Shown here: in pieces, positions 9,364 to 18,518 of the stretch
Layout: each line of letters begins with the position of its first letter
Position numbering within the stretch: position 1 is the first letter of the stretch
Origin: Qipengyuania sp. SS22
Lineage (GTDB): Bacteria > Pseudomonadota > Alphaproteobacteria > Sphingomonadales > Sphingomonadaceae
Assembly (NCBI RefSeq): GCF_025736935.1
Contig: NZ_CP107048.1
Location: 2,369,501-2,433,500 of the forward strand
Length of the DNA stretch: 64,000 nucleotides
Direction of reading: 5' to 3'
Program-made: the position numbers and the translations under genes
Notes under the pieces: generated by a model
Database searches by the model: none
Seen by the model: the letters and a program-made list of their open reading frames with translations, nothing else
What the model was told of the DNA's origin: nothing

Positions 9364-11697
9364 CTAAAGCGGATTGCCATCCTGATCGCGGAAGATCTCG
9401 CGCCGCCCGACATGGTTGGCAGGGCCCACCAGCCCTTCGGCCTCCATGCGTTCGATCCACTTCGCGGCGGTGTTGTAGCCCACGCCCATCTGACGCTGCA
9501 GCCACGAACCCGATGCCTTCTGGTTCTCGATCACGATCTGGCAGGCCTGGCGGTACTTGCGCTCTTCGGGATTGTCCGACGCGGTAAATTCGTCCTCGAA
9601 GTTGAAGCCGCCATCTTCCGGTTCCTCGGTAACCGCGTCCACGTAATCGGGCTTGCCCTGTGCGCGCCAGTGGGTTGCGACGCGTTCGACCTCCTCGTCG
9701 CTGACGAATGGGCCGTGCACGCGGATCATCGCGCCGGTATTGGGCTTGTAGAGCATGTCGCCCTTGCCCAGCAGCTGCTCGGCACCCTGCTCGCCCAGGA
9801 TCGTGCGGCTGTCGATGCGGCTGGTCACCTTGAAGCTGATGCGCGTGGGCAGGTTCGCCTTGATCACGCCGGTGATGACATCGACCGAGGGGCGCTGCGT
9901 CGCCATGATCAGATGGATGCCCGCCGCGCGGCTCTTCTGCGACAGTCGCTGGATCAGCACTTCGATTTCCTTGCCCACGGTGACCATCAGATCGGCCAGC
10001 TCGTCGACGATCAGCACGATCAGCGGCAGCGGTTCGTAATCGAGCTGCTCTTCCTCGTAGAGCTCCTCGCCGGTCTCGGGATCGAAGCCGGTCTGCACCC
10101 GGCGGCGGAGCGGTTTGCCCTTCTCGATCGCCTTGCCGACCTTTTCGTTGAACCCGGCGATATTGCGCGAATTGACCGACGACATCATCCGGTAGCGCCG
10201 CTCCATCTCCTCGACCGCCCATTTGAGCGCGCGGACCGATTTGTGCGGCTCGGTCACCACCGGGCTGAGCAAATGCGGGATGTCGTCATAGCTTTTCAGC
10301 TCGAGCACCTTGGGATCGATCAGGATCAACCGGCATTCGTCGGGCGTGAAGCGATAGAGCAGCGACAGCAGGATCGCGTTCAATCCGACCGACTTGCCCG
10401 AACCGGTGGTGCCCGCGACCAGCAGGTGCGGCATGGCGGCAAGATCGGCGACGATCGGTTCGCCGGCGATATCCTTGCCGAGGATCATCGGCAGGCTGCC
10501 CTGATGGTCGACGAAGGCAGCCGAATTGGCGAGCTGTTTGTAGCTGACCATCTGGCGGTCGGCATTGGGCAGTTCGATACCGATCACCGTCTTGCCCGGG
10601 ATCGGCGACACGCGCGCGCTGATCGCCGACATGTTGCGCGCGATATCCTCGGCCAGGCCGACCACGCGGCTGGCCTTGATACCCGGCGCGGGTTCGAGTT
10701 CGTACATGGTGACCACCGGCCCCGCGCGCACCGCGGTGATCTCGCCCTTGACGTTGAAATCGTCGAGCACGTTCTCGAGCAGCCGCGCATTGCGTTCGAG
10801 CGCCATCTTGTCGAGCTTGGGCGCGGTATGGTCGGGGGCGTCGTCGAGCAGATCGTGGCTCGGCAGCTGGTAATTGGCGAACATGTCGCGCTGCTTGGCC
10901 TTGGCCGGCCTGGGCTGCACCGGGGTCGGCGCAGGATCGGCGATTTCAGGAGCGCGCCGCGGTTCGTTCATCGGCACCGGCTCCGCCCCATCATCCTCGG
11001 ACGATTTGGCCGCGCGCTTCTGCTTCTTCGGCGCGAGCGGCAGGTCGAGTTCGGGGAGCTGCGCCTTGCGTTTCACGAAGTCGGGCAGGGTAAGGAACTG
11101 CGCCCAGTCGATCGCGAACACGCGGGTGACCAGCGCGATGCCGCCACCCAGCGCGATCAGGGCGAGGACCAGCACGATCCAGCCCGCGAAGGCGCCGCCG
11201 AAGCGCGCGGCGACCGCCTCGATCCCCAGCCCGCCGAGCTGGCCGAACAACCCGCCAACGCCTGCCGGCAGGCTGCCGGTGGCGGGCTCGAAAACCAGCG
11301 CCAGCACCGTGTCGAGCAGCGCGATCGCGGCGAGCAGCATGGCGACGGGGCGCCACCAGCGGCCAGGCGTTTCCTCTTCGTCTTCGCGCTCGACCCCGGT
11401 CCACAGCCGCCGCGCGGAGATATAAAACAGCGGCAGCAGGAGCACTGCGGGCAGTCCGAGGAAATTGAGCGCGCGTTCGCTCGCCCAGGCCCCGCTGGCG
11501 CCCATCCAGTTGCGGATGTCCGCCCCGCTGGCCGCAGTCGAGGGGCTGGGATCGGTCTGGGTATAGCTCGCCAGCGCCAGCGTCAGGAAAACGAGCAGCG
11601 CGAACAGCACTCCGGCGCCCGCCATATGCGTGGCGCGGCGGAAGGAGCGGCGAAACGCCGCGCGCCAATCGGGTGCTGCGCCTGCGCGCGAAGCCAT
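9364..11697 (-). CDS. ftsK: DNA translocase FtsK
   Basis: A 777-residue septal DNA pump that clears chromosomal DNA during division and activates XerCD recombination. The N-terminal 200 residues hold about four membrane segments, followed by a short Ala/Pro-rich linker, the RecA-like motor with Walker A GTTGSGKSVGLN and Walker B LIVLIVDELADL, and a C-terminal winged-helix gamma domain ending WIERMEAEGLVGPANHVGRRE. The linker is short compared with the E. coli 1,329-residue protein, as is usual in alphaproteobacteria. The ATG at 11697 has an AGGGG box upstream and is preferred over 11757. Confidence 0.96.
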   Translation of the reverse strand: MASRAGAAPDWRAAFRRSFRRATHMAGAGVLFALLVFLTLALASYTQTDPSPSTAASGADIRNWMGASGAWASERALNFLGLPAVLLLPLFYISARRLWTGVEREDEEETPGRWWRPVAMLLAAIALLDTVLALVFEPATGSLPAGVGGLFGQLGGLGIEAVAARFGGAFAGWIVLVLALIALGGGIALVTRVFAIDWAQFLTLPDFVKRKAQLPELDLPLAPKKQKRAAKSSEDDGAEPVPMNEPRRAPEIADPAPTPVQPRPAKAKQRDMFANYQLPSHDLLDDAPDHTAPKLDKMALERNARLLENVLDDFNVKGEITAVRAGPVVTMYELEPAPGIKASRVVGLAEDIARNMSAISARVSPIPGKTVIGIELPNADRQMVSYKQLANSAAFVDHQGSLPMILGKDIAGEPIVADLAAMPHLLVAGTTGSGKSVGLNAILLSLLYRFTPDECRLILIDPKVLELKSYDDIPHLLSPVVTEPHKSVRALKWAVEEMERRYRMMSSVNSRNIAGFNEKVGKAIEKGKPLRRRVQTGFDPETGEELYEEEQLDYEPLPLIVLIVDELADLMVTVGKEIEVLIQRLSQKSRAAGIHLIMATQRPSVDVITGVIKANLPTRISFKVTSRIDSRTILGEQGAEQLLGKGDMLYKPNTGAMIRVHGPFVSDEEVERVATHWRAQGKPDYVDAVTEEPEDGGFNFEDEFTASDNPEERKYRQACQIVIENQKASGSWLQRQMGVGYNTAAKWIERMEAEGLVGPANHVGRREIFRDQDGNPL

Positions 11698-11753
11698 GTG
11701 AGTTCCCCTGATCCGTCGAGAGCGCGCAGTATGAATCCTCGGGGAGTCCGCCG

Positions 11754-12281
11754 TCAAGCGGCCTTCGTCGAACCGAGTCCGTCGATCGCGCCCCAGCGTG
11801 GCCAGTCGAGTTCGCGCGCGCGCTCGTGGGTCATGCCGCCCAGCGCGATTACCGGAACGGCAGATGTGTCTGCCAACGCGTGAAACCCGGCAATGCCCAG
11901 CGTGGCGGTGCCGGGGTGCGAGGCGGTCGGGAAGACCGGCGAGAGGAAGATGCCGTCGGCCTGCGCCGCCACGGCGGCCTGCATTTCCCGCTTGTCATGC
12001 GCGGTGGCGAGCCGCAGGCCGCGGCCGAGCCTGTCGGGCGTTCCGTAATGGCCATCGGCGCCCCAATCCTGCGTATCGGCGAGGATCACCGTATGGCCGC
12101 GCGCCCGCGCCGCAGCGGCGAGGGTGTCGAATCGCGCGCGCCGGGCGGCGGGGGCGAGGTGGTAATGGCGGAAGACGAAACCCGAGGCTTGCGGGAGCGC
12201 TGCGAGCACTTCCTCCAGCCGCGCGTCATTGCGGGCATCGCTCAGCAACCAGATCAGCGGGAGGGACTGTTTATCGCGCAT
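11754..12281 (-). CDS. Thiamine-phosphate synthase/TenI-like protein
   Basis: A 175-residue TIM-barrel protein. The segment ADGIFLSPVFPTASHPGTATLG followed by VIALGGM is characteristic of the ThiE/TenI superfamily. It is shorter than ThiE (about 210 residues), and the usual substrate-binding stretch GVHLGQxD is replaced by ADGHYGTPD, so it is probably not an active thiamine-phosphate synthase; a TenI-like or unknown role is more likely. No other thiamine gene is nearby. It is transcribed toward ftsK with a gap of about 56 bp, and diverges from the YggS gene by 22 bp. Confidence 0.72.
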   Translation of the reverse strand: MRDKQSLPLIWLLSDARNDARLEEVLAALPQASGFVFRHYHLAPAARRARFDTLAAAARARGHTVILADTQDWGADGHYGTPDRLGRGLRLATAHDKREMQAAVAAQADGIFLSPVFPTASHPGTATLGIAGFHALADTSAVPVIALGGMTHERARELDWPRWGAIDGLGSTKAA

Positions 12282-12303
12282 ATTGTCGCTATAGCGCGCC
12301 GCG

Positions 12304-12975
12304 ATGGAAAAGGCAGAGACCCCGCTTCAGCAGGTGCAGGCGACTATCGCGCAGGCGTGCCAGATCGCCCGCCGCGAACCGGGCGAGGTGACGCTCATTG
12401 CCGTCAGCAAGATGCATCCGGCCGCAGCGATCGAACCGCTGCTGCGTGAAGGCCAGCGTCATTTTGGCGAGAACCGCGTGCAGGAAGCGCAGGGCAAGTG
12501 GCCCGCGCTGCGCGAGGCGCATCCCGCGGTCCAGTTGCACCTGATCGGCCAGTTGCAGTCGAACAAGGCGGAGGATGCGGTCGCGCTGTTCGATGTCATC
12601 CACTCGCTCGACCGGCCCAGCCTCGTCAAGGCGCTGGCCAAGGCGATGGACAAGGCGGGCAAGCGCGTTCCCTGCTTCGTGCAGGTCGATCTGGGCGAGG
12701 AACAGCAAAAGGGCGGCTGTCCGCTGGCCGACCTGCCCGTGCTGCTCGATCAGGCGCGCGCTGCGGATATCCCGATCGCGGGGCTGATGTGCCTGCCGCC
12801 CGCCGATATCGAGCCCGCGCCGTTCTTCGCCTTCCTCGACAAGCTCGCGCGCGACCACGGCCTGGAAGGTCGCAGCATGGGAATGAGCGGAGACTACGAA
12901 ACCGCGATCAAGCTAGGCGCGACGCATGTACGCGTGGGCACCGCGCTGTTTGGCGCGCGTCCTGCTCCCGAGTAA
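12304..12975 (+). CDS. YggS-family pyridoxal-phosphate homeostasis protein
   Basis: A 223-residue fold-type III PLP-binding barrel without known enzymatic activity; the family (YggS/PROSC) buffers PLP in the cytosol. The PLP Lys lies in LIAVSKMHPA near residue 36, followed by HFGENRVQEAQGKW, HLIGQLQSNK, SMGMSGDYETAI and VRVGTALFGAR, all conserved blocks. The length is normal. It is divergent from the TenI-like gene and convergent with glnD. Confidence 0.93.
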   Translation: MEKAETPLQQVQATIAQACQIARREPGEVTLIAVSKMHPAAAIEPLLREGQRHFGENRVQEAQGKWPALREAHPAVQLHLIGQLQSNKAEDAVALFDVIHSLDRPSLVKALAKAMDKAGKRVPCFVQVDLGEEQQKGGCPLADLPVLLDQARAADIPIAGLMCLPPADIEPAPFFAFLDKLARDHGLEGRSMGMSGDYETAIKLGATHVRVGTALFGARPAPE

Positions 12976-13027
12976 CCCACATCCCCTCGTGTAGCGCAGC
13001 GGCAGGGCGGGCGATCAGGATAATTGG

Positions 13028-15781
13028 CTACGCGTTCTCGAGCCGGTCCTGCGTTGCATCGCTGGCGGCTTCCATCAGCCGCGCCTCGATACGGTTCATC
13101 CGCTCGCCCGGCTCCAGCTTCCCCCCGGTGAGGTCGGTCACGTAGAAGGTGTCCGCCGCGCGTTCGCCGTAATTGGTGATATGCGCCGAATGCACCACCA
13201 GCCGGCTTTCGAACAGCGCGCGCGCCAGGCGGTTGAGCAGCGCCGACCGGTCGCGCGCATTGACTTCGATGACGGTGAACTTGTTCGACGCCTTGTTGTC
13301 GAACAACACGCGCGGGGCGACATCGAAGGCGCGCGCGCGGCTATGCGGCAGCGGGCGCTGCGCGAGACGCGGGGCGAGATCGACCCGGTGCGCCAGCGCA
13401 TCGGCAATGCTCTTTTTGAGCCGTTCGAGTTGGCCCGCTTCGGCGAAGGGTTCGCCATGCGGGTCCTGGACGAGGAAATTGTCCAGCGCCCAGCCCATCC
13501 GCGTGGTGTGGATGCGCGCATCGATGATGTTGCCGCCGGCGAGGTGGATGCCGCCCGCGATGCGGTAGAACAGGCCCGGGTGGTCGGCGGCGATCACCGT
13601 GACCAGGGTGGCCCCGCGCGCCTCGTAATATTCGCAATGGATCGACAGCTCGTGCTCCGCCGCGCGCGCTGCGGCATAATGCACCAGGTTGAGCGCGATG
13701 ATATCGGTCGGCTCGGCGATCCAATAGGCATCGCCCATGGTCTCGGCGAGATCGTCGACCAGACCCGAGCGCTCGCCCAGCAAATCGACCACCTCGGCCT
13801 GCTTGTGCGCGACCTTCTGGTCGCGGCCATGACGCATATGGCCGAGGCGCAGGCGTTCGCTTGAGACGTCGTAAAGCTCGCCCAGCAACTGCCCCTTCCA
13901 GCTGTTCCACGTGCCGGGGCCGACCGCACGGATATCGACCGCGGTCAGGATCGCCAGATGGCGCAGCCGTTCCTGGCTTTGCACCAGCGCCACGAAATCC
14001 TCGATCGTTTTGGGATCGGTCAGGTCGCGCTTCTGTGCGGTGTGGCTCATCAGCAAATGGTTGCGCACCAGCCACGCGACCATCTCGGTTTCGCTTTTGG
14101 TCAGGCCGAAGCGCGGGCACAGTTCCTCGGCCACCTCTGCGCCAAGCACCGAATGGTCGCCCCCGCGGCCCTTGGCGATATCGTGCAGCAGCGCAGCGAC
14201 ATAGGCGGTGCGGCGCGATCCCACCTTGTGGATCAGCCGGGTGGCGCGCGGGTGGTCGTCGGCCAGTTCGCCCTTCTCGATCTGGTTGAGCAGGCCGATC
14301 GCGCGGATGGTGTGTTCGTCCACCGTATAGTGGTGGTACATGTCGAACTGCATCTGCGCGTTGACCTTGCCGAAATCGGGCACGAATTTCCCGAACACGT
14401 TGGCCTCGTTCATCCAGCGCAACACCATTTCGGGATCGTTGCGTCCGCACAGCAGGTCGAGAAACAGCGCATTGGCGCGGGCATCCTCGCGAATCTTGTG
14501 GTCGATCAACCCGCTGTCGCGATTGGCCTGGCGCATGGTTTCGGGGTGGATTTCGAGCTCTTCGGCCTCGGCCAGCTGGAAAATCTCGATCAGCCGCACC
14601 GGGTCCTGCTTGAACCATTCGTCCGTCGGGGCAGCGATCTTTCCGCCATAGACGCGGTATCCCTTGAGGATACGGGCCTTCTGCTTCCATCCCGCGAAGA
14701 ACCCGCGCCGGGCGGTCTTGGCCTCGAACTGCTCGTCGATATGCGCGAGGAAAATGCCGGTCAGCGAACCGACGCGCTTCGCCTGCAGGAAATAGAACTG
14801 CATGAAGCGTTCGACCGAACTCTTGCCGGGCCGTTCGGCGAAATTCATCCGCTCGGCAATGCGGCGCTGGAGGTCGAAGGTCAGCCGGTCCTCGGCGCGC
14901 CCGGTCAGCACATGCATATGGCTGCGCACCGCGAGCAGGAAGTTTTCCGCGCGGCGAAAGCTGCGGTATTCGGCCGGGGTGAAGAGGCCGACATCGACCA
15001 GCTCGGCGGCAGCGCGGACGCGGTGGATGAACTTGCCGATCCAGTAGAGCGTATGCAGGTCGCGCAAACCGCCCTTACCGTCTTTCACATTGGGTTCGAC
15101 GACATAGCGGCTGTCGCCCATGCGCTTGTGGCGCGCATTGCGCTCGGCCAGTTTCTCGGTGACGAAGGCGCGTTCGTTGCCGCGTACGACTTCGGTCGTG
15201 AACCGGTGCGAGCCTTCGTCGTACAACTCCTGGTCGCCCCAGACATAGCGCCCTTCGAGCAGCGCAGTGCGGATCGTCAGATCGCTCTTCGACAGGCGCA
15301 TCGCCTCGTCCAGCGTGCGCGTCGAATGGCCGACTTTCAGCCCGAGATCCCACATCAGGTAGAGCATTGCCTCGACCACCTGCTCGCACCAGGCGGTTTT
15401 CTTGCCACCGACGAGGAAGGCGATGTCGACATCCGAATGCGGCGACATTTCCGCGCGGCCATAGCCGCCCACCGCCATCACTGCGAGCCGTTCGGCCTGC
15501 GAGCGATTGGCGCTGGAATAGAGATGGGTGGTCGCGTGATCGTGGATCACCCGGATCAGCTGGTCGATCAGGAAGGCGAAGCCGCCCGCATTTTCATGCC
15601 CTGCCGAGGGCTTTTCCTCGAGCCGTCGCTCAAGCTCGGCGCGGCCCTGGTCGAGCGCGGCCTTGAGCAGCGTCACCACATGCGGGCGCGCCTTGTCGCC
15701 GTGCTCCCCGACCAGCGATTCGATTCCGGAGGCAAGCTGCCGCCGGTCGATGATGGCACGCTGGCGGGGGACACGGATCAC
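13028..15781 (-). CDS. glnD: Bifunctional PII uridylyltransferase/uridylyl-removing enzyme
   Basis: A 917-residue nitrogen sensor that adds or removes UMP on PII proteins in response to glutamine. The nucleotidyltransferase motif GGYGRAEMSPHSDVDIAFL lies near residue 90, the HD hydrolase motif LLHDIAKGRGGDHS near residue 500, and two ACT domains lie at the end (TLVTVIAADHPGLFYRIAG and FTVIEVNARDRSALLNRLA). No ATG precedes the catalytic domain. The GTG at 15781 is chosen; a TTG two codons earlier overlaps the stop of the upstream ligase gene, so translation is probably coupled to that gene. Confidence 0.95.
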   Translation of the reverse strand: MIRVPRQRAIIDRRQLASGIESLVGEHGDKARPHVVTLLKAALDQGRAELERRLEEKPSAGHENAGGFAFLIDQLIRVIHDHATTHLYSSANRSQAERLAVMAVGGYGRAEMSPHSDVDIAFLVGGKKTAWCEQVVEAMLYLMWDLGLKVGHSTRTLDEAMRLSKSDLTIRTALLEGRYVWGDQELYDEGSHRFTTEVVRGNERAFVTEKLAERNARHKRMGDSRYVVEPNVKDGKGGLRDLHTLYWIGKFIHRVRAAAELVDVGLFTPAEYRSFRRAENFLLAVRSHMHVLTGRAEDRLTFDLQRRIAERMNFAERPGKSSVERFMQFYFLQAKRVGSLTGIFLAHIDEQFEAKTARRGFFAGWKQKARILKGYRVYGGKIAAPTDEWFKQDPVRLIEIFQLAEAEELEIHPETMRQANRDSGLIDHKIREDARANALFLDLLCGRNDPEMVLRWMNEANVFGKFVPDFGKVNAQMQFDMYHHYTVDEHTIRAIGLLNQIEKGELADDHPRATRLIHKVGSRRTAYVAALLHDIAKGRGGDHSVLGAEVAEELCPRFGLTKSETEMVAWLVRNHLLMSHTAQKRDLTDPKTIEDFVALVQSQERLRHLAILTAVDIRAVGPGTWNSWKGQLLGELYDVSSERLRLGHMRHGRDQKVAHKQAEVVDLLGERSGLVDDLAETMGDAYWIAEPTDIIALNLVHYAAARAAEHELSIHCEYYEARGATLVTVIAADHPGLFYRIAGGIHLAGGNIIDARIHTTRMGWALDNFLVQDPHGEPFAEAGQLERLKKSIADALAHRVDLAPRLAQRPLPHSRARAFDVAPRVLFDNKASNKFTVIEVNARDRSALLNRLARALFESRLVVHSAHITNYGERAADTFYVTDLTGGKLEPGERMNRIEARLMEAASDATQDRLENA

Positions 15782-15783
15782 GC

Positions 15784-17478
15784 TCAAGCGGCCAGGTGCT
15801 CCTTGGCGTAGGTTGCCTTGACGGTGCGCTTGTCGACCTTCTGCGTACCCAGCCGCGGTAGCTGCTCTTCGCTCTGCCAGATGACCGAGGGGACCTTGAA
15901 GGCTGCAATGTGTTCGCGCAGGAAGCCCTGCAGTTCCTCGCCCGACAGGGTCTGCCCCGGATGCGGGTAATAGACTGCCGCCGGGATCTCGCCGAACCGT
16001 TCGTCGGGCAGGCCGAAGACAGTGCATTCGGCCACTGCGGGATGCGCGTAGATCGCCTCTTCCACCTCGATGCAGCTGATATTCTCGCCGCCGCGGATGA
16101 TGATGTCCTTCTTGCGGTCGACGATGAACAGGTAATTGTCCTCGTCGAGATAGCCGAGATCGCCGGTGCGGAAATAAGCGTCGTCCGAATAGGCGGCCTT
16201 GGTCGCGTCCTCGTTCTTCCAATAGCCGAGGAAATTGCACACCGAGCGGATCGAAACCTCGCCGATCTTGCCTTGCTCCAGCGCTTTCCCGTCATCGTCG
16301 AGGATGGCCATGTCGACCAGCGGCCGCGAGGGCATGCCGGTGCTGTTCGGCTTGGCGAGATAGTTCTCGTTCAAATTGCCCGCGCCGACCCCATTTGTTT
16401 CAGTCAGGCCATAGCCAAGCGCGGGGAAGCCGTCCTTGAACGCCTCCCTGATCTTCTTGACGTGTTCGATCGGTCGCGCCGCGCCGCCACCGGCAAAGGT
16501 CTTGCACTGCGACAGATCGTATTTCTCGCGCTCGGGATGAACCGCAATTTCGTAGCTCATCAGCGGCACGCCGACGAAATAGGTGATCTGTTCCTTCTCG
16601 AGCAGTTCGAGCGCGTTGGTCGCGTCCCATTTGGGCATCAGCACCAGCTTGCGCCCCATGGCGAAGCTCTGCAGCAGCAGCGGCACCTCGCCGGTCACAT
16701 GGAACAGCGGCACCGCCACCAGCGCGCTGGGCTGGACCGTCGGCGCAGCGTCGTTCTCGGTCAGCAGTTGGAGCATCATCGCCGTCTGGCAGACGTAGTT
16801 CATCGTACCCGACACAACGCCGAGATGATCCGAGTAGGCGCCCTTGGGATGGCCGGTCGATCCCGAGGTATAGAGGATGGTGGCAAGATCGTCGGGACCG
16901 AGCTGGCCGAGCATGGTCATCGCGGTATTGCCCGCCGCCCAGACGGGGGCGAGTCCTTCGGACGGAACGCCGTGGCCGAACACGACGACCTTCGCGCCAT
17001 GCTTGACCCCATCGAGCCGTTCGGCACGCTGTGCATCGGCGAGCACCAGCTTGCACTCGCACAGATCGATTCCGTAGGCGAGTTCCTCGCCGGTCCACCA
17101 ACCATTTAGCAACGTGGCGCATCCACCGGCCATCAAGACGCCCATATAGGCGATGATCCAGTTGGCCGAATTGCGCGCCGCAATGCCGACCCGGTCGCCC
17201 TTGGCGATTCCGTGCTCGGTGGCGAGGCTATGCGCGACATGCGAAGCTGCGCCCCACACCTCGCCGAAGGTCAGCCGCATCTCGCCATCGACGATGAACA
17301 GCTCGTCCTTCTTCTCGTTGCAGAAATGCGCGAAGTAATGCGCCACGCTGGGCGGCGCATTCTTGAACGCGGGCATGGTGACGCCGCGGCGGGTGACTTC
17401 GGTCAGCTCGAACATCTGACCGGGTTCGGTCACTGCCCTGGTGATCCGGTCGATATCCTTGTCGAGTTGTGTCGGCAT
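15784..17478 (-). CDS. AMP-dependent acyl-CoA ligase (class I adenylate-forming)
   Basis: A 564-residue enzyme that activates a carboxylic acid via acyl-AMP to acyl-CoA. Core motif A3 is LYTSGSTGHPKGA, A8 is VDRKKDIIIRGGENISCIEVEE, and the C-terminal catalytic Lys is in LGTQKVDKRTVK, so all key motifs are present. The acid substrate is not evident; medium- or long-chain fatty or aryl acids are possible. The ATG at 17478 gives MPTQLDKDIDRI; the longer ORF to 17664 looks non-coding. It lies immediately upstream of glnD on the same strand. Confidence 0.88.
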   Translation of the reverse strand: MPTQLDKDIDRITRAVTEPGQMFELTEVTRRGVTMPAFKNAPPSVAHYFAHFCNEKKDELFIVDGEMRLTFGEVWGAASHVAHSLATEHGIAKGDRVGIAARNSANWIIAYMGVLMAGGCATLLNGWWTGEELAYGIDLCECKLVLADAQRAERLDGVKHGAKVVVFGHGVPSEGLAPVWAAGNTAMTMLGQLGPDDLATILYTSGSTGHPKGAYSDHLGVVSGTMNYVCQTAMMLQLLTENDAAPTVQPSALVAVPLFHVTGEVPLLLQSFAMGRKLVLMPKWDATNALELLEKEQITYFVGVPLMSYEIAVHPEREKYDLSQCKTFAGGGAARPIEHVKKIREAFKDGFPALGYGLTETNGVGAGNLNENYLAKPNSTGMPSRPLVDMAILDDDGKALEQGKIGEVSIRSVCNFLGYWKNEDATKAAYSDDAYFRTGDLGYLDEDNYLFIVDRKKDIIIRGGENISCIEVEEAIYAHPAVAECTVFGLPDERFGEIPAAVYYPHPGQTLSGEELQGFLREHIAAFKVPSVIWQSEEQLPRLGTQKVDKRTVKATYAKEHLAA

Positions 17479-17642
17479 GGGTTGTTTCGTGTCCTCTCCA
17501 AATCGGCACGCGGCCTCGTGCTCGAGGCTCGCGCATGAATGCGGCTCGACGCAGGCTTTCCCCAAATCCCCTGCTATGCCAAAAGCCGCCCCCGATGGGT
17601 CGCCGGACGCGGCCTTGGGCACACCTCTAAGGGGATAACCAC

Positions 17643-18518
17643 TTGCTGTCACTACTGGCTGCATCGGGCGTTGCAGAGCCGATCTACTGGGAGAATCTGG
17701 GGCTGCGGCCCTATCTCTTCGAGATCGGCGGCTTCCAGCTGCGCTTCTACTCGCTCGCCTACCTGCTGGGCATCCTTTTCGGCTATTGGCACCTGTCGAA
17801 AATGATCAAGGCACCCGGTGCCCCGATGGCGCAGCGCCATGCGGACGATCTGTTCTTCTACTGCACGCTCGGGGTGATTCTCGGCGGGCGGCTCGGCTAT
17901 GCGGCGTTCTACAAGCCCGAGCTGTTCGCAAGCGCCGATGTATTCAAGCTGTGGGAAGGCGGGATGAGCTTCCACGGCGGGGTTATCGGCGTGCTCGTCG
18001 CGATCACCTGGGTCGCCTGGCGGGGCGGGCTCAACTGGCTCCGCATTACCGATTATATCGCGGTCAACGTCCCGCTTGCCTACATGCTCGGGCGGCTGGC
18101 GAATTTCGTCAATGGCGAGCTTTACGGGCGCCCGGTCGAAGGCGGGTTCCCGCTGGCGATGATTTTTCCGACCGATCCGGACCAGCTGCCGCGGCACCCC
18201 AGCCAGCTTTACCAAGCCGGTTTCGAAGGCCTGCTGCTCGGCCTGTTGCTGCTGGCGATGTTCTGGAAGACGCCGGCGCGCTATCGCCCGGGCTTCCTCG
18301 TCGGCATCTTCACCATCGGCATGGGGCTGGGCCGGTTCCTGATGGAGTTCTTCCGCGAACCCGATGCGCATCTGGCGTATGTGGTGGTCGAAACCGGCCT
18401 TTCGCGTGGCCAGTGGCTGAGCCTGCCGATGATCGGTGTCGGGCTGGCAGTGCTGGCCTATGCGCTGCTGCGCCCCGCCATCGGTAGCGCCAAGGCTTCC
18501 CCGTCGACGCAGGCATGA
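17643..18518 (+). CDS. lgt: Phosphatidylglycerol-prolipoprotein diacylglyceryl transferase
   Basis: A 291-residue inner-membrane enzyme that attaches diacylglycerol to the lipobox Cys, the first step of lipoprotein maturation. It has about seven membrane segments; SFHGGVIG carries the conserved His, and GRLANFVNGELYGRP is the Lgt signature with Ala where Gly is common. The TTG start is supported by an AAGGGG box 8 nt upstream. It is the first gene of a three-gene chain (lgt, MidA-like, DUF2147) with ATGA overlaps at each junction. Confidence 0.95.
   Translation: MLSLLAASGVAEPIYWENLGLRPYLFEIGGFQLRFYSLAYLLGILFGYWHLSKMIKAPGAPMAQRHADDLFFYCTLGVILGGRLGYAAFYKPELFASADVFKLWEGGMSFHGGVIGVLVAITWVAWRGGLNWLRITDYIAVNVPLAYMLGRLANFVNGELYGRPVEGGFPLAMIFPTDPDQLPRHPSQLYQAGFEGLLLGLLLLAMFWKTPARYRPGFLVGIFTIGMGLGRFLMEFFREPDAHLAYVVVETGLSRGQWLSLPMIGVGLAVLAYALLRPAIGSAKASPSTQA

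Noticed and set aside
11754..12281. Assignment as authentic thiE
   Set aside because: The substrate-site motif is missing and the protein is short, so only a superfamily-level call is given.
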